Shown here: positions 1 through 5,774 of the stretch, one piece after another
Position numbering within the stretch: the first letter of the stretch is position 1
How the letters are laid out: every line of letters starts with the position of its first letter
Made by a program: the position numbers and the translations under genes
NCBI GenBank assembly: GCA_964561115.1
Contig: CAZLOE010000042.1
Location: 1-6,139 of the forward strand
DNA: 6,139 nucleotides
Reading direction: 5' to 3'
Source: CAZBSE01 sp964561115
Lineage (GTDB): Bacteria; Actinomycetota; Humimicrobiia; Humimicrobiales; Humimicrobiaceae
Notes under the pieces: generated by a model
The model's input: only the letters and a program-made list of their open reading frames with translations
Told to the model about the DNA's origin: nothing
The model's database searches: none

Positions 1-78
1 TTTAGAAAAATTTTCTCTTTTCTTGAATTTTGTTGGATAATTATTAATAGTTTTTATATTTTATATTTAGAGTTAGTA

Positions 79-107
79 ATTTTACATAACATTTTAAATA
101 ATGTCAA
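79..107 (-). promoter_or_regulatory. Near-consensus sigma-70-type promoter reading left out of the window
   Basis: On the minus strand a perfect -35 box TTGACA (102-107) is followed by an exact 17-base spacer and a -10 box TAAAAT (79-84, five of six consensus bases). The predicted start of transcription is near base 72. No start codon follows before the window ends, so the gene served is outside. An inverted repeat ACATT-N6-AATGT (89-104) overlaps the spacer and the edge of the -35 box and could be an operator, but AT-rich dyads arise easily by chance. Confidence 0.55.
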
Positions 108-231
108 TTCACTTTCTTATTTTTTCCATTATTAACGCTGAATTTATTAGTTATATCACAAAAGTAAGGGTAATATTTTCTTCAAGTGGTATTTGATTGT
201 AAATAACAATACTATTATCTATTATCCAATA

Positions 232-247
232 TGAAAATTAATTTTCA
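232..247. repeat. 16-bp perfect palindrome TGAAAATTAATTTTCA
   Basis: The sequence equals its own reverse complement over all 16 bases. It lies between the groEL terminator and the leftward promoter, about 125 bases upstream of that promoter's -35 box. It could be a binding site for a dimeric regulator. It is only AT-rich DNA with two G/C pairs, so chance is a real alternative. Confidence 0.3.
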
Positions 248-295
248 GAAGATTTTTTACACAATCAAGAATATAATGCTATTTTTCCGCCAATA

Positions 296-331
296 AATAA
301 AGCTGGCTTTGTGTTTAAAGCCAGCTTTATT
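296..331 (-). terminator. Hairpin terminator of groES-groEL
   Basis: Two perfectly complementary 15-base arms (296-310 and 317-331) with a GCTGGC core enclose a six-base loop (311-316). The hairpin begins 36 bases beyond the groEL stop codon. In the minus-strand transcript the 3' arm ends in UUUAUU and runs on as UAUUG, a modest rather than classical U tract. On the plus strand the arm is also followed by T-rich sequence, so the hairpin may act in both directions. Confidence 0.8.
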
Positions 332-367
332 ACTTTATTTATATTGCCTGTGGTTATTAAAACAACC

Positions 368-2002
368 TTACATCGGCATTCCGCCCGGATAGCCACCGCC
401 TCCAGGAGGCATCATAGGACCTTTATCCTTTTCAGGCTTTTCAGCCACAACAACTTCGGTTGTAAGAAGCAGCGCTGCTATTGAAGCTGCGTTCTGGAGT
501 GCGCTCCTGGTGACCTTGGCAGGATCAATGATCCCTGCGTCTATCATATTTACATACTTTCCGTTTAAAGCATCCAGACCTTCACCCTGAGGCAGTGATT
601 TTACTTTCTCCACTACAACCGATCCTTCCATGCCTGCGTTTGCAGCAATCTGCTTTAGTGGTTCCTCCAGAGCTTTGGCGACAATGGCAGCACCTGTTTT
701 GACGTCACCTTCAAATTTACTTAGATCGATTTTTGGAATTATATTTATAAGCACCACTCCTCCGCCTGAAACAATTCCTTCTTCAACTGCAGCTTTGGTT
801 GCCGACAGCGCATCTTCTATTCTGTGTTTTTTCTCCTTTAATTCTACTTCTGTAGCGGCTCCTACTCTTATTACAGCAACACCACCGGATAGTTTTGCCA
901 GCCTTTCCTGAAGTTTTTCTTTGTCAAAATCCGAATCACTCTGCTCTATTTCATTTTTAATCTGTTTTATCCTGCCTTTTATGGCGTTAGCCGAACCTTT
1001 TCCCTCGACTATGGTCGTATTTTCTTTGTCTACCTTGATCTGCCTGGCTGAACCAAGCATATCCAGGGTGATGTTTTCTAATTTTACGCCTATTTCCTCA
1101 CTTATTACTCTTCCGTCAGTGACTATGGCAATATCCTCAAGCATTGCTTTTCTTCTGTCTCCAAATCCGGGAGCCTTTACTGCAACTGCGGTAAGAGTGC
1201 CTCTTAACTTATTTACTACAATAGTTGCCAGTGCTTCTCCTTCTACATCTTCGGCAATTATAAGAAGGGGCTTGCCGGACTGCTGGATCTTTTCCAGAAC
1301 AGGAACCAGATCTCCCACTGCTGCTATTTTCTGATTTGCAATAAGAATGTAGGGTTCGTTTAAAACTGCTTCCATTCTTTCAGCATCGGTAACCATATAC
1401 GGAGAAAGATAACCTTTATCAAACTGCAGTCCTTCTACCAGCTCTATCTCAATACCGAACTTATTTGATTCTTCAACAGTAATAACTCCGTCTTTACCGA
1501 CCTTGTCCATTGCATCAGCTATAGTGCTTCCTATTTTTTCATCTGCTGCCGATATAGCTGCAACTTCCGCTATTTTCTTTTTATCGGTAGCTATGTCCTT
1601 GCTCATCTGACCTATCTGGTCAACCACTATATTGACTGCTTCTTCCATACCCTTTTTCAACTGCAGCGGATTTGCACCTGCAGCCACATTCCTCAAACCT
1701 TCTTTTACCATAGCCTGTGCCAGCAGAGTCGCCGTTGTGGTGCCGTCTCCTGCAACATCGTTGGTCTTGGTAGCCACTTCCTTCAGAAGCTGGACTCCTG
1801 CATTTTCAAATACATCTTCAACGTCGATTTCCCGTGCAATAGTCACACCGTCATTGGTGATGGTTGGGGCACCGTACTTTTTATCCAGTACTACATTCCT
1901 GCCCTTTGGCCCAAGTGTAACTTTAATTGCATTTGCAATTATATTTACGCCTCTTTCCAAAGCTCTTCTCGAGTCCTCATCATACTTAAGCTCTTTAGCC
2001 AT
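368..2002 (-). CDS. groEL: Chaperonin GroEL (Hsp60, 60 kDa chaperonin)
   Basis: This 544-residue protein is a full-length group I chaperonin, which forms a double seven-membered ring in the cytoplasm and folds enclosed client proteins using ATP and the GroES lid. Visible marks are the nucleotide-binding TLGPKGRNVVLD segment (29-40), the AGDGTTTAT loop (84-92), the family signature AAVEEGIVSGGG (404-415) and the three aspartates equivalent to E. coli D52, D87 and D398 (here D51, D86, D397). The equatorial, intermediate and apical regions are collinear with E. coli GroEL. The flexible tail ends GGGGYPGGMPM, a Gly/Met-rich variant of the GGM tail with Tyr and Pro. The ATG has an AAGGAGG site (2013-2019) 10 bases upstream. 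The gene follows groES after 34 bases, so the two are co-transcribed. No key residue is missing. Confidence 0.99.
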   Translation of the reverse strand: MAKELKYDEDSRRALERGVNIIANAIKVTLGPKGRNVVLDKKYGAPTITNDGVTIAREIDVEDVFENAGVQLLKEVATKTNDVAGDGTTTATLLAQAMVKEGLRNVAAGANPLQLKKGMEEAVNIVVDQIGQMSKDIATDKKKIAEVAAISAADEKIGSTIADAMDKVGKDGVITVEESNKFGIEIELVEGLQFDKGYLSPYMVTDAERMEAVLNEPYILIANQKIAAVGDLVPVLEKIQQSGKPLLIIAEDVEGEALATIVVNKLRGTLTAVAVKAPGFGDRRKAMLEDIAIVTDGRVISEEIGVKLENITLDMLGSARQIKVDKENTTIVEGKGSANAIKGRIKQIKNEIEQSDSDFDKEKLQERLAKLSGGVAVIRVGAATEVELKEKKHRIEDALSATKAAVEEGIVSGGGVVLINIIPKIDLSKFEGDVKTGAAIVAKALEEPLKQIAANAGMEGSVVVEKVKSLPQGEGLDALNGKYVNMIDAGIIDPAKVTRSALQNAASIAALLLTTEVVVAEKPEKDKGPMMPPGGGGYPGGMPM

Positions 2003-2036
2003 TACTTTCTAACCTCCTTTTTAAAACTAAAAATTT

Positions 2037-2324
2037 TTAATCTACAATTGCCAGAACATCGCTCTCTTTTATAATCAGATGTTCCTCACCGTCAATTTTT
2101 ACTTCCGTTCCCGAATATTTGGAATAAAGGACTACGTCCCCGACCTTTACTTCCATAGGGATCTTCTTGCCCTTATCATCCTTTGCTCCCTCACCGACCG
2201 CAATTACTTTACCTTCCTGGGGTTTTTCTTTTGCAGAATCCGGAAGAACGATCCCGCTTTTAGTCTTCTCTTCACTGGGGTTTGGTTTTACTAACAATCT
2301 GTCACCAAGTGGTCTGTATCCCAT
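2037..2324 (-). CDS. groES: Co-chaperonin GroES (Hsp10, 10 kDa chaperonin)
   Basis: This 95-residue protein is the usual length of GroES, the heptameric lid that caps GroEL and closes the folding chamber. The N-terminal PLGDRLLVKP (5-14) is the family signature. The mobile loop at about 17-34 carries the hydrophobic GIVLP (24-28) that docks on the GroEL apical domain. The C-terminal part holds VGDVVLYSKYSGTEVK and ends in the typical ESDVLAIVD. A strong AAGGAGG site (2332-2338) lies 7 bases from the ATG. It is the first gene of the groES-groEL unit, downstream of its own promoter and a CIRCE-like operator, so heat-shock control by HrcA is likely. Confidence 0.99.
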   Translation of the reverse strand: MGYRPLGDRLLVKPNPSEEKTKSGIVLPDSAKEKPQEGKVIAVGEGAKDDKGKKIPMEVKVGDVVLYSKYSGTEVKIDGEEHLIIKESDVLAIVD

Positions 2325-2376
2325 TACTTTTCCTCCTTCTTAAAAAAATACATTTACGTAAAAACACATAATAAAG

Positions 2377-2403
2377 CCAGCACTCTCTTATTTAGACTGC
2401 TGA
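2377..2403 (-). promoter_or_regulatory. Degenerate CIRCE operator (HrcA binding site)
   Basis: Read on the minus strand the site is TCAGCAGTC, nine bases, GAGTGCTGG. The canonical CIRCE is TTAGCACTC-N9-GAGTGCTAA, so each arm has seven of nine consensus bases and the spacer is exactly nine. The arms are complementary to each other at seven of nine positions. It sits just downstream of the predicted groES transcription start (about 2406) and 52 bases upstream of the groES start codon, the normal CIRCE location. Repression by HrcA, relieved on heat shock, is inferred; hrcA is not in the window. Confidence 0.75.
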
Positions 2404-2412
2404 CATTAAGAA

Positions 2413-2441
2413 ATAATATTATAATGAAACTAAAAAATCAA
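2413..2441 (-). promoter_or_regulatory. groES-groEL promoter (sigma-70/sigma-A type)
   Basis: On the minus strand TTGATT (2436-2441) and TATTAT (2413-2418) are separated by exactly 17 bases. Predicted transcription starts near 2406, immediately before the CIRCE-like element. A perfect TATAAT lies at 2418-2423 but has no good -35 box at normal spacing, so the first pairing is preferred. The transcript would have a leader of about 80 bases. Confidence 0.55.
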
Positions 2442-2524
2442 GAATAAAACCGTAGAAATTTAAAATTTTTAAAGCAGGTCAAAGCCAGTACGTAATAAAA
2501 CCATTTTTGCGCGCTATCAGGCAG

Positions 2525-3565
2525 CTATAAGTCGCTTCTGGAATATACATCGACTTCCAGACTGTCAAAATTTTCCTTACGGTACTTATAATATCCCAGG
2601 CATGCGACCATCGCGGCATTATCCGTACACAGATAGACAGGAGGAATCAATATCTTTAGATTATTTTTTCTTCCTTTTCCTTCCAGCTCTTCCCTGAGTC
2701 TGCTGTTGGCGGCAACTCCACCGCTTACCAGGACGTCACTTATATTAAATCTCCTGCAGGCCCTAATAGTTTTTTCGGTCAAAACCTCTACTATAGATTT
2801 CTGAAAACTTGCAACCAGGCCGGGTATATTTTCCTCAGCCATAAGTTTCGGTTCCTTTTTTGTCCTGTAAATCAAAGATGTCTTAAGCCCGCTAAAACTA
2901 AAATTAAAGTCCCCGCTGTCTATCATCGGTCTTGGGAGATCTATGTAATCGGGGTCTCCCTTCTCAGACAGCTTCTCTATCACAGGACCTCCCGGGTAGC
3001 CAAGACCCAGATATCTTGCAATCTTGTCAAATGCTTCTCCGGCAGCATCATCAACAGTATGGCCGATCTCTTCTATATGCCAATCCTCACCTACAAAATA
3101 CAGGCTCGTATGACCCCCCGATACGATAAGGGCTATAAATCCGCCTGCTATATCAGGATTTTCCAGGACATTGGAATAAATATGAGCTTCAAGATGGTTT
3201 GCTGCCATAAGCGGTATTCCTTTTGAATAACTTATGGCTTTAGCCGCGCCCACTCCGACCAGGAGCGAACCTATTAGACCCGGCCTGTTGGTGACACTTA
3301 CCGCATCAATACTTTCAAGGCCGACTCCGGCTTTTTCCAGTGCTTCCCTTATTACTATATCTATAACTTCTATATGCTTCCTTGAAGCTATCTCCGGGAC
3401 GATCCCGCCGTACTTTCTATGGATCTCATCCTGTGAAGAAACTATATTTGAAAGTATTTCCGAACCGTTCCTTACCACTGATGCACAGGTATCATCACAG
3501 GAGGTCTCGATACCAAGTATATATATATCTTTTTTATTATTATTTTTATTTCTTTTGTATTCCAA
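2525..3565 (-). CDS. tsaD: tRNA N6-adenosine threonylcarbamoyltransferase TsaD (Gcp/YgjD/Kae1 family)
   Basis: TsaD transfers the threonylcarbamoyl group from TC-AMP to A37 of ANN-decoding tRNAs, working in the cytoplasm with TsaB and TsaE. At 346 residues it is the usual family length. The ASKHA phosphate loop GIETSCDDT is at 18-26, the metal-binding HLEAH at 124-128, SGGHTSL at 149-155, DDAAGEAFDK at 172-181, SGGVAANSRLR at 281-291 and the third metal ligand in CTDNAAM (D315). The only plausible start is TTG at 3565: no ATG or GTG precedes the first conserved strand, and the tsaB stop lies in frame eight codons upstream. No good Shine-Dalgarno site is visible; the leader and first codons are very A-rich (residues 2-12 are mainly Lys/Asn), which may keep the site open. 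The gap from tsaB is 21 bases. It is probably the last gene of the udg-tsaE-tsaB-tsaD operon. The exact start is less sure than the identity. Confidence 0.97.
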   Translation of the reverse strand: MEYKRNKNNNKKDIYILGIETSCDDTCASVVRNGSEILSNIVSSQDEIHRKYGGIVPEIASRKHIEVIDIVIREALEKAGVGLESIDAVSVTNRPGLIGSLLVGVGAAKAISYSKGIPLMAANHLEAHIYSNVLENPDIAGGFIALIVSGGHTSLYFVGEDWHIEEIGHTVDDAAGEAFDKIARYLGLGYPGGPVIEKLSEKGDPDYIDLPRPMIDSGDFNFSFSGLKTSLIYRTKKEPKLMAEENIPGLVASFQKSIVEVLTEKTIRACRRFNISDVLVSGGVAANSRLREELEGKGRKNNLKILIPPVYLCTDNAAMVACLGYYKYRKENFDSLEVDVYSRSDL

Positions 3566-3586
3566 TTTATCTTTAAATATGTCTTT

Positions 3587-4441
3587 CTATCCTACCGGCC
3601 GCTGCCGGCTGTTTTTCTTCTGCCTTCCAAAGGGCACGAATTCCCTGATATAAACAGGAACAAGATTTTTGGGTTCAACCTCCCTGATCTTATTGAAATA
3701 GGCGCAGATATTTAAATATCCCGCCTGCGGGTAAATATTTTTCCTGTCCAGGTAGAAACCCTTATTCTGCCTTATGATATCTCCCAGTATCTTGCCATAA
3801 CCTTCCCAGCAGCTCCCGCCGATAATCATAACGGGACTATGGTATTCGTCTTTAGCTTCCGGTATTTTTAATACTTCACCGGTAAATAATCCCTCTAAAA
3901 CTTCTTTTAAGCCCCTTCCTGGAACCAGAAATCTTTTGCCTTCCCTTCTTATGACATAAGTTCTTTTTTTGACCTTTATTTTTGCCATATATTTTCTTTC
4001 ACCGCAGGCCCCCGTGCCTATGCTGTAAAATGCAAAATAGACCTCGCCTTTTCTCACATCAAGACAGGGCATTATAAGTACCGGGGTATTTCTACTTAGG
4101 AAGCGGATTATGAGACTGATGTTTTTTATACCTATTCCCAATGCAAAAGCGTCCAGCGAATTTATTCCAAAGGCAGGCTTTCCTTCCAGCCAGGATAACA
4201 TCTTTATCACACTGACTCCTATTCTGGTACCGGTAAAATCTCCCGGGCCGAGATTCACACCAAAAGCGTCTATATCGCCCAGCGAAAGTCCGGCCTTAGA
4301 CAAAGCGCTGTCCAGCAGGCCCATTACTCTTACCATATGCTTCATGCCGCTGCGGTCGACTGCCTCTGATAGCAACTTTTCATCCCTGCTTACAGCGACA
4401 CCCAGATTTCTGGTACTGCTGTCTATGCTCAGGATATTCAT
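3587..4441 (-). CDS. tsaB: tRNA threonylcarbamoyladenosine biosynthesis protein TsaB (YeaZ family)
   Basis: TsaB is the non-catalytic ASKHA-fold partner that dimerises with TsaD and supports TsaE binding in t6A synthesis. I place the start at the ATG at 4441, giving 284 residues that begin MNILSIDSST, the usual family opening. A GAGGA site (4450-4454) lies 8 bases upstream. An in-frame TTG at 4456 would add five residues and overlap tsaE, but has no properly spaced ribosome site. Further marks are LGPGDFTGTRIG (64-75), equivalent to the family's GPGSFTG-RIG, LDVRKGEVY (127-135) and a C-terminal VPVYIRE (261-267). The protein is longer than the roughly 230 residues of E. coli TsaB, mainly from about 30 extra residues near 145-200, including a basic stretch of Lys/Arg (149-170). 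It follows tsaE by 4 bases. The usual neighbour rimI is missing between tsaB and tsaD. Confidence 0.93.
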   Translation of the reverse strand: MNILSIDSSTRNLGVAVSRDEKLLSEAVDRSGMKHMVRVMGLLDSALSKAGLSLGDIDAFGVNLGPGDFTGTRIGVSVIKMLSWLEGKPAFGINSLDAFALGIGIKNISLIIRFLSRNTPVLIMPCLDVRKGEVYFAFYSIGTGACGERKYMAKIKVKKRTYVIRREGKRFLVPGRGLKEVLEGLFTGEVLKIPEAKDEYHSPVMIIGGSCWEGYGKILGDIIRQNKGFYLDRKNIYPQAGYLNICAYFNKIREVEPKNLVPVYIREFVPFGRQKKNSRQRPVG

Positions 4442-4445
4442 AAGA

Positions 4446-4949
4446 CTAATCCTCAACCTTTTCCATTATTTTTTTAAATCTGGAGAGCTTAAGATCCCAG
4501 TACAGGCTGCCACTTTTAAAAGTGATTTTCCTTTTTGTGGAAATATTACTGCTGTCTATCAAATATCTTAAATTTATCTCTAAAAATTCTTTTTTAACAT
4601 AATCCTTCATCTTGTCTCCCCATTCAACACATATAATTGAAGAGCTGTCATAGAGATAATCTTCCAGTCCGGTCCCATTTATATCATCAATGTTTTCCAG
4701 CCGGTATAGATCTGCATGAACAAACTTCAGCCGGTCAGCGATATGATATTCATTTAATATGGTAAAACTCGGGCTTGAAAGATTTTCCTTAAGACCCAAT
4801 CCCCCAGCAAGACCTGATATAAAGGTGGTTTTTCCGCCGCCCAGCTCTCCGGTGAAAAGAATGATACTGCCCTTTGAGAGAAATCTTGAAAGCTTTTTTC
4901 CGAGGTCTTTGGTGAAATCAGCAGAATTTGAAATAATCTCCATTTGCAT
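4446..4949 (-). CDS. tsaE: tRNA threonylcarbamoyladenosine biosynthesis ATPase TsaE (YjeE family)
   Basis: TsaE is the small P-loop ATPase that binds the TsaB-TsaD dimer and drives turnover of t6A synthesis. The 167-residue protein has a Walker A motif GELGGGKTT (34-42; the family more often has GxLGAGKTT), the SPSFTILNEY segment (59-68) that serves as the switch region, HADLYRLE (78-85) and VEWGDK (108-113), all in the family order. The start chosen is the ATG at 4949, one base after the udg stop codon; a second ATG two codons downstream (4943) is possible but further from the weak AGGG (4960-4963). Translation is probably coupled to udg. tsaB follows after 4 bases. Confidence 0.96.
   Translation of the reverse strand: MQMEIISNSADFTKDLGKKLSRFLSKGSIILFTGELGGGKTTFISGLAGGLGLKENLSSPSFTILNEYHIADRLKFVHADLYRLENIDDINGTGLEDYLYDSSSIICVEWGDKMKDYVKKEFLEINLRYLIDSSNISTKRKITFKSGSLYWDLKLSRFKKIMEKVED
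4450..4454 (-). promoter_or_regulatory. Ribosome binding site that sets the tsaB start
   Basis: GAGGA on the minus strand lies inside the last codons of tsaE and 8 bases upstream of the ATG at 4441. This supports the ATG over the in-frame TTG at 4456, before which the purine run AAAAGG directly abuts the codon. The resulting product begins with the usual TsaB N-terminus. Confidence 0.65.
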
Positions 4950-4950
4950 G

Positions 4951-5613
4951 TTAAAAAAGCCCTAATTGTTCGTCTTCTTCCTGTTTGCCTTCTAAAGTGT
5001 CAGATTCCAGATATGAAACGCCTTCTTCTGAATCAGAGATCTCACCACCCGAATCAATCAACCTTTTTATCTTTTGAAAATCCTCCTTTAAGACTCCCGT
5101 CTTTGATGGTGTATAAAGAGCTGCCGCCGGATGGTTTATGGGCATTATAATATGATTTCCGACCCTGAAGATCTTGCCTCTTAGGCTGCTGATACCCTTA
5201 TCGGTATCAAGTAGAAGCTGCGTGGAAAATCTACCCATAGTGCAGATTATTTTAGGATCGATTATTTTTATCTGCTCCATTAAATAACCCTTGCAGGTAT
5301 CTATTTCTTCTATCCTCGGATCTCTGTTGCCGGGAGGCCTGCATTTTAACACATTTGCTATAAAAATTTCGCTCCTGTCATATCCGATTGAACCAAGAAG
5401 CTCATCAAGCAGCTTCCCTGCCTGCCCCACAAAAGGCAGCCCCTGCAAGTCTTCATTTTTTCCCGGAGCTTCTCCCACGAACATTACTTTTGCATCGGCG
5501 CTTCCGCTCCCGAAAACGAACTTAGTCCTTACTTTGGAAAGTTCACACCTGTCGCAATCCCTGATTTTAAGATAAAACTCCTTCAATTTTTCCCTTTTAT
5601 CATTGGCTTCCAT
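4951..5613 (-). CDS. Type-4 (UDGa) iron-sulfur uracil-DNA glycosylase
   Basis: This enzyme removes uracil from DNA, starting base-excision repair of deaminated cytosine. Four cysteines, C20, C23, C91 and C107, fit the 4Fe-4S pattern of family-4 glycosylases (C-x2-C, then C-x15-C). Other marks are GEAPGKNED (47-55), LPFVGQAGKLLD (59-70), KCRPPGNRDP (90-99) and the motif-2 NHPAA (160-164). The catalytic domain ends near 186. It is followed by an acidic tail (187-215, twelve Asp/Glu against one Lys) ending in QLGLF (216-220) as the last five residues, which matches the bacterial sliding-clamp-binding pentapeptide. The start ATG has AGGAAGG (5618-5624) 4 bases upstream. At 220 residues it is within the family range. 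It is the first gene of the operon with tsaE-tsaB-tsaD. The family was once annotated as phage SPO1 DNA polymerase-related protein. Confidence 0.95.
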   Translation of the reverse strand: MEANDKREKLKEFYLKIRDCDRCELSKVRTKFVFGSGSADAKVMFVGEAPGKNEDLQGLPFVGQAGKLLDELLGSIGYDRSEIFIANVLKCRPPGNRDPRIEEIDTCKGYLMEQIKIIDPKIICTMGRFSTQLLLDTDKGISSLRGKIFRVGNHIIMPINHPAAALYTPSKTGVLKEDFQKIKRLIDSGGEISDSEEGVSYLESDTLEGKQEEDEQLGLF

Positions 5614-5648
5614 AATACCTTCCTAAAACTATTCCATATCTGTATCTA

Positions 5649-5677
5649 TTTATAACCTATAATATTATATACTTCAA
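5649..5677 (-). promoter_or_regulatory. Promoter of the udg-tsaE-tsaB-tsaD operon
   Basis: On the minus strand TTGAAG (5672-5677) and TATAAA (5649-5654) are separated by exactly 17 bases. The predicted start near 5642 gives a leader of about 29 bases that includes the udg ribosome binding site. The surrounding DNA is AT-rich, so other -10-like hexamers are also present. Confidence 0.5.
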
Positions 5678-5694
5678 CATTTATGTGTTTCACA

Positions 5695-5723
5695 TTTACA
5701 AAAAGAAAAATTTCTTCTATCAT
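5695..5723 (+). promoter_or_regulatory. Promoter of the lipoprotein gene
   Basis: TTTACA (5695-5700) and TATCAT (5718-5723) are separated by exactly 17 bases, each with five of six consensus bases. The predicted start near 5730 leaves a leader of about 45 bases before the ATG. It is arranged back-to-back with the udg promoter, with 17 bases between the two -35 boxes. Confidence 0.45.
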
Positions 5724-5774
5724 TTTAACAGGAAAGGCAGTATTTAAAGCAATAATATAAAAAAGGATTTAAAC

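Larger units (their letters stand above)
1..295. other. AT-rich non-coding region left of the groEL terminator
   Basis: No convincing coding region is visible on either strand: stops are frequent and no ATG with a ribosome binding site opens a frame of useful length. The stretch holds a strong leftward promoter candidate (79-107), a 16-bp perfect palindrome (232-247), a 7-bp tandem duplication (CTATTAT twice, 212-225) and a short inverted repeat ATTGT-N5-ACAAT (196-210). It is best read as the regulatory region of a gene lying to the left of the window and transcribed leftwards, following the end of the groESL unit. Confidence 0.6.

Noticed and set aside
630..2012. Three plus-strand open frames (630-911, 921-1334, 1632-2012) opposite groEL
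   Set aside because: They are antisense shadows of the highly conserved groEL, have no ribosome binding sites and encode low-complexity Ser/Pro/Phe-rich products.
2079..2294. Plus-strand open frame opposite groES
   Set aside because: It is a shadow of groES without initiation signals or recognisable motifs.
2353..2362. Ten-base palindrome TTTACGTAAA in the groES leader as a second operator
   Set aside because: It is short, lies away from the promoter, and no known heat-shock regulator site matches it; chance is sufficient.
2459..2473. AT-only inverted repeat as a tsaD terminator
   Set aside because: The stem has no G/C pairs and no following U tract, so it would not be a stable intrinsic terminator.
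2932..3653. Plus-strand open frames opposite tsaD (2932-3129, 3234-3653, 3382-3576)
   Set aside because: All are antisense to a clear TsaD coding sequence, overlap each other and have no family features.
4442..4456. Five-residue N-terminal extension of TsaB from a TTG at 4456
   Set aside because: There is no properly spaced ribosome binding site, it overlaps tsaE, and the ATG at 4441 gives both a GAGGA site and the usual MNILSIDSST start.
4110..5575. Plus-strand open frames opposite tsaB, tsaE and udg (4110-4571, 4759-4965, 4944-5150, 5291-5575)
   Set aside because: The minus-strand genes carry all the conserved motifs, and these frames lack ribosome sites and family resemblance.
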